From Deltaproteobacteria bacterium (GTDB taxonomy: Bacteria > Desulfobacterota > Desulfobacteria > Desulfobacterales > C00003060), in assembly GCA_019309815.1 (NCBI GenBank), contig JAFDFO010000141.1:1-6260 (forward strand): a DNA stretch of 6,260 nucleotides, given 5' to 3'. The position numbers were made by a program, and so were the translations under genes. Of this stretch, positions 5,385 to 6,260 are shown piece by piece. Position 1 is the first letter of the stretch, and every line of letters starts with the position of its first letter. The notes beneath the pieces were generated by a model. That model did no database searches. It had not been told where the DNA came from and was given only the letters and a program-made list of their open reading frames with translations.

Positions 5385-6260
5385 GGCAGATCCTGTTCCA
5401 GATCAATGTCTTCGAGATTCACAATAAAGCGCTTCAGAAAAAGTCCCCTAGAACGGCACAGTGCTATGATTCTTTCTTGATTCTCTTCGGTCATGTCACG
5501 ACACGAGATGATCAAGCCTTTGACAGGTTCTTTTTCAAGGATTGTTTCAAGATTTGTTCCCTGTCCCATGACCGGATAGCCGGCAAGCCGCTTTCCGACC
5601 TTGGTGATGTCGTCATCAATGAAACCCACAGGCTTCACAGCAAAGCGCTTGTTGTCCAGGATTTCTTTCAGCAGCACCTGGCCCCCGTGCCCGGCTCCAT
5701 AGATGAGAACTTCTTCTCCCTTCAAGCCTTTCTGCTTAATGAACTCGCCGAAAGAGCGAAACGAGACTCGGGATCCGATCAAGAAGGTCGTTGTCAAGAA
5801 CCAGTCGATCAGAAAGACTCCTTTGGAGAAGGAGGCAAATCTGTAGAAATAGGTCACAAATGCCAGCGCAAGGAGGGTTCCCAGGAAGGTGGCCTTGAGA
5901 TAGACGAATACATCGCTCAATCCCATATACCGCCACATTCCCCGATAGACGCCCAGTGCAAAAAAAGCTACGAGCTTGCAGATGATAATGGCGGGGAGCG
6001 ATTTTAGAAAAACGGTGAAGAAAAAGGCGAACTCATAAGAAAAGCCAAAACGGACGCGATAGGACAAATAGTAGGCAAATGCGATAAGAACGAGATCAAG
6101 CCCAACATGAAATATCTGTCGCTTGTAAGTAATTTCAAAAATGATTGGTGTAAAACGTCCTTCTCGAAGGACCGAGAATTCCTTTTCCGGGTATACCCGG
6201 ATTTGGGCCAGGTAGATCCCCATGAGGATGACAGACAAGATCAGGGGAATAATGACTGTG
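5381..6260 (-). CDS. Membrane glycan protein: CapD/FlaA1-type N-terminal half, likely fused to a WecA-type transferase (5' end outside window)
   Basis: The frame is open to the window edge (292 residues seen), so a TTG at 6238 is not a credible start. Residues about 1-20, TVIIPLILSVILMGIYLAQI, are a membrane helix followed by RVYPEKEF. This looks like the end of a WecA/MraY-type polyprenyl-phosphate sugar-1-phosphate transferase; that link is recalled from fused homologues and needs the missing part to confirm. Next come helices at about 48-66, 69-96, 106-128 and 138-153, with the CapD-like signature YRGMWRY (95-101). A Rossmann domain (CoA_binding_3 type) starts at about 172: VLIYGAGHGG, with GxGxxG at 178-183, and VGFIDDD at 201-207. 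CapD/FlaA1/PglF proteins continue with a catalytic SDR dehydratase domain, but here the gene stops soon after LKRFIVNLEDID. It may therefore bind a nucleotide or sugar nucleotide without dehydratase activity. It probably belongs with O-antigen or exopolysaccharide assembly, in keeping with the rml genes downstream. Confidence 0.75.
   Translation of the reverse strand, partial: TVIIPLILSVILMGIYLAQIRVYPEKEFSVLREGRFTPIIFEITYKRQIFHVGLDLVLIAFAYYLSYRVRFGFSYEFAFFFTVFLKSLPAIIICKLVAFFALGVYRGMWRYMGLSDVFVYLKATFLGTLLALAFVTYFYRFASFSKGVFLIDWFLTTTFLIGSRVSFRSFGEFIKQKGLKGEEVLIYGAGHGGQVLLKEILDNKRFAVKPVGFIDDDITKVGKRLAGYPVMGQGTNLETILEKEPVKGLIISCRDMTEENQERIIALCRSRGLFLKRFIVNLEDIDLEQDLP

Noticed and set aside
5477..6007. 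176-codon plus-strand open frame
   Set aside because: It is antisense to the CapD-like coding region, whose motifs are unmistakable on the minus strand.

Overview
The window reads as part of a Gram-negative, probably deltaproteobacterial (Desulfobacterota-like), chromosome. This is an inference from three things: the style of the envelope-glycan genes, a membrane protein that looks like a WecA-type sugar-phosphate transferase fused to a CapD-type half, and repeat-rich gaps of a kind I associate with such genomes. All recognisable genes lie on the minus strand, so the biological order runs from high to low coordinates.

Layout in transcription order. (1) 6260-5381: the C-terminal part of a multi-spanning membrane protein with a cytosolic Rossmann domain; its 5' part is outside the window. 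(2) 5281-4232: tsaD, the tRNA threonylcarbamoyl-adenosine enzyme, a housekeeping gene among glycan genes. (3) 4236-4089: a fold-back array of 7-bp repeats filling the tsaD-rmlA gap and reaching the tsaD stop codon. (4) 4035-2968: the long form of rmlA, glucose-1-phosphate thymidylyltransferase. (5) 2967-2470: about 500 bp without a credible gene, containing a composite inverted repeat with near-perfect 28-bp arms, an extra diverged copy of one arm, a small palindrome and a short heptamer-like tract. (6) 2469-1432: rmlB, dTDP-glucose 4,6-dehydratase, with a TTG start. (7) 1435-649: rmlD, overlapping rmlB by the ATGA arrangement but broken by an internal deletion that also shifts the frame. (8) 460-1: the N-terminal part of an AbiEi-family antitoxin/regulator behind its own candidate promoter, cut by the window edge.

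Together rmlA, rmlB and rmlD are three of the four steps from glucose-1-phosphate to dTDP-L-rhamnose. The epimerase rmlC is not in the window and rmlD looks inactive, so either other copies exist or the locus now supplies only dTDP-4-keto-6-deoxyglucose for another sugar. The upstream membrane protein fits initiation or modification of the same lipid-linked glycan.

I see no wholly new system. The points most worth a second look are the rmlD deletion, the two fold-back repeat structures flanking rmlA, the fused membrane protein that stops before the catalytic SDR half of CapD, and the antitoxin gene whose Shine-Dalgarno sequence can be sequestered in a hairpin near the mRNA 5' end.
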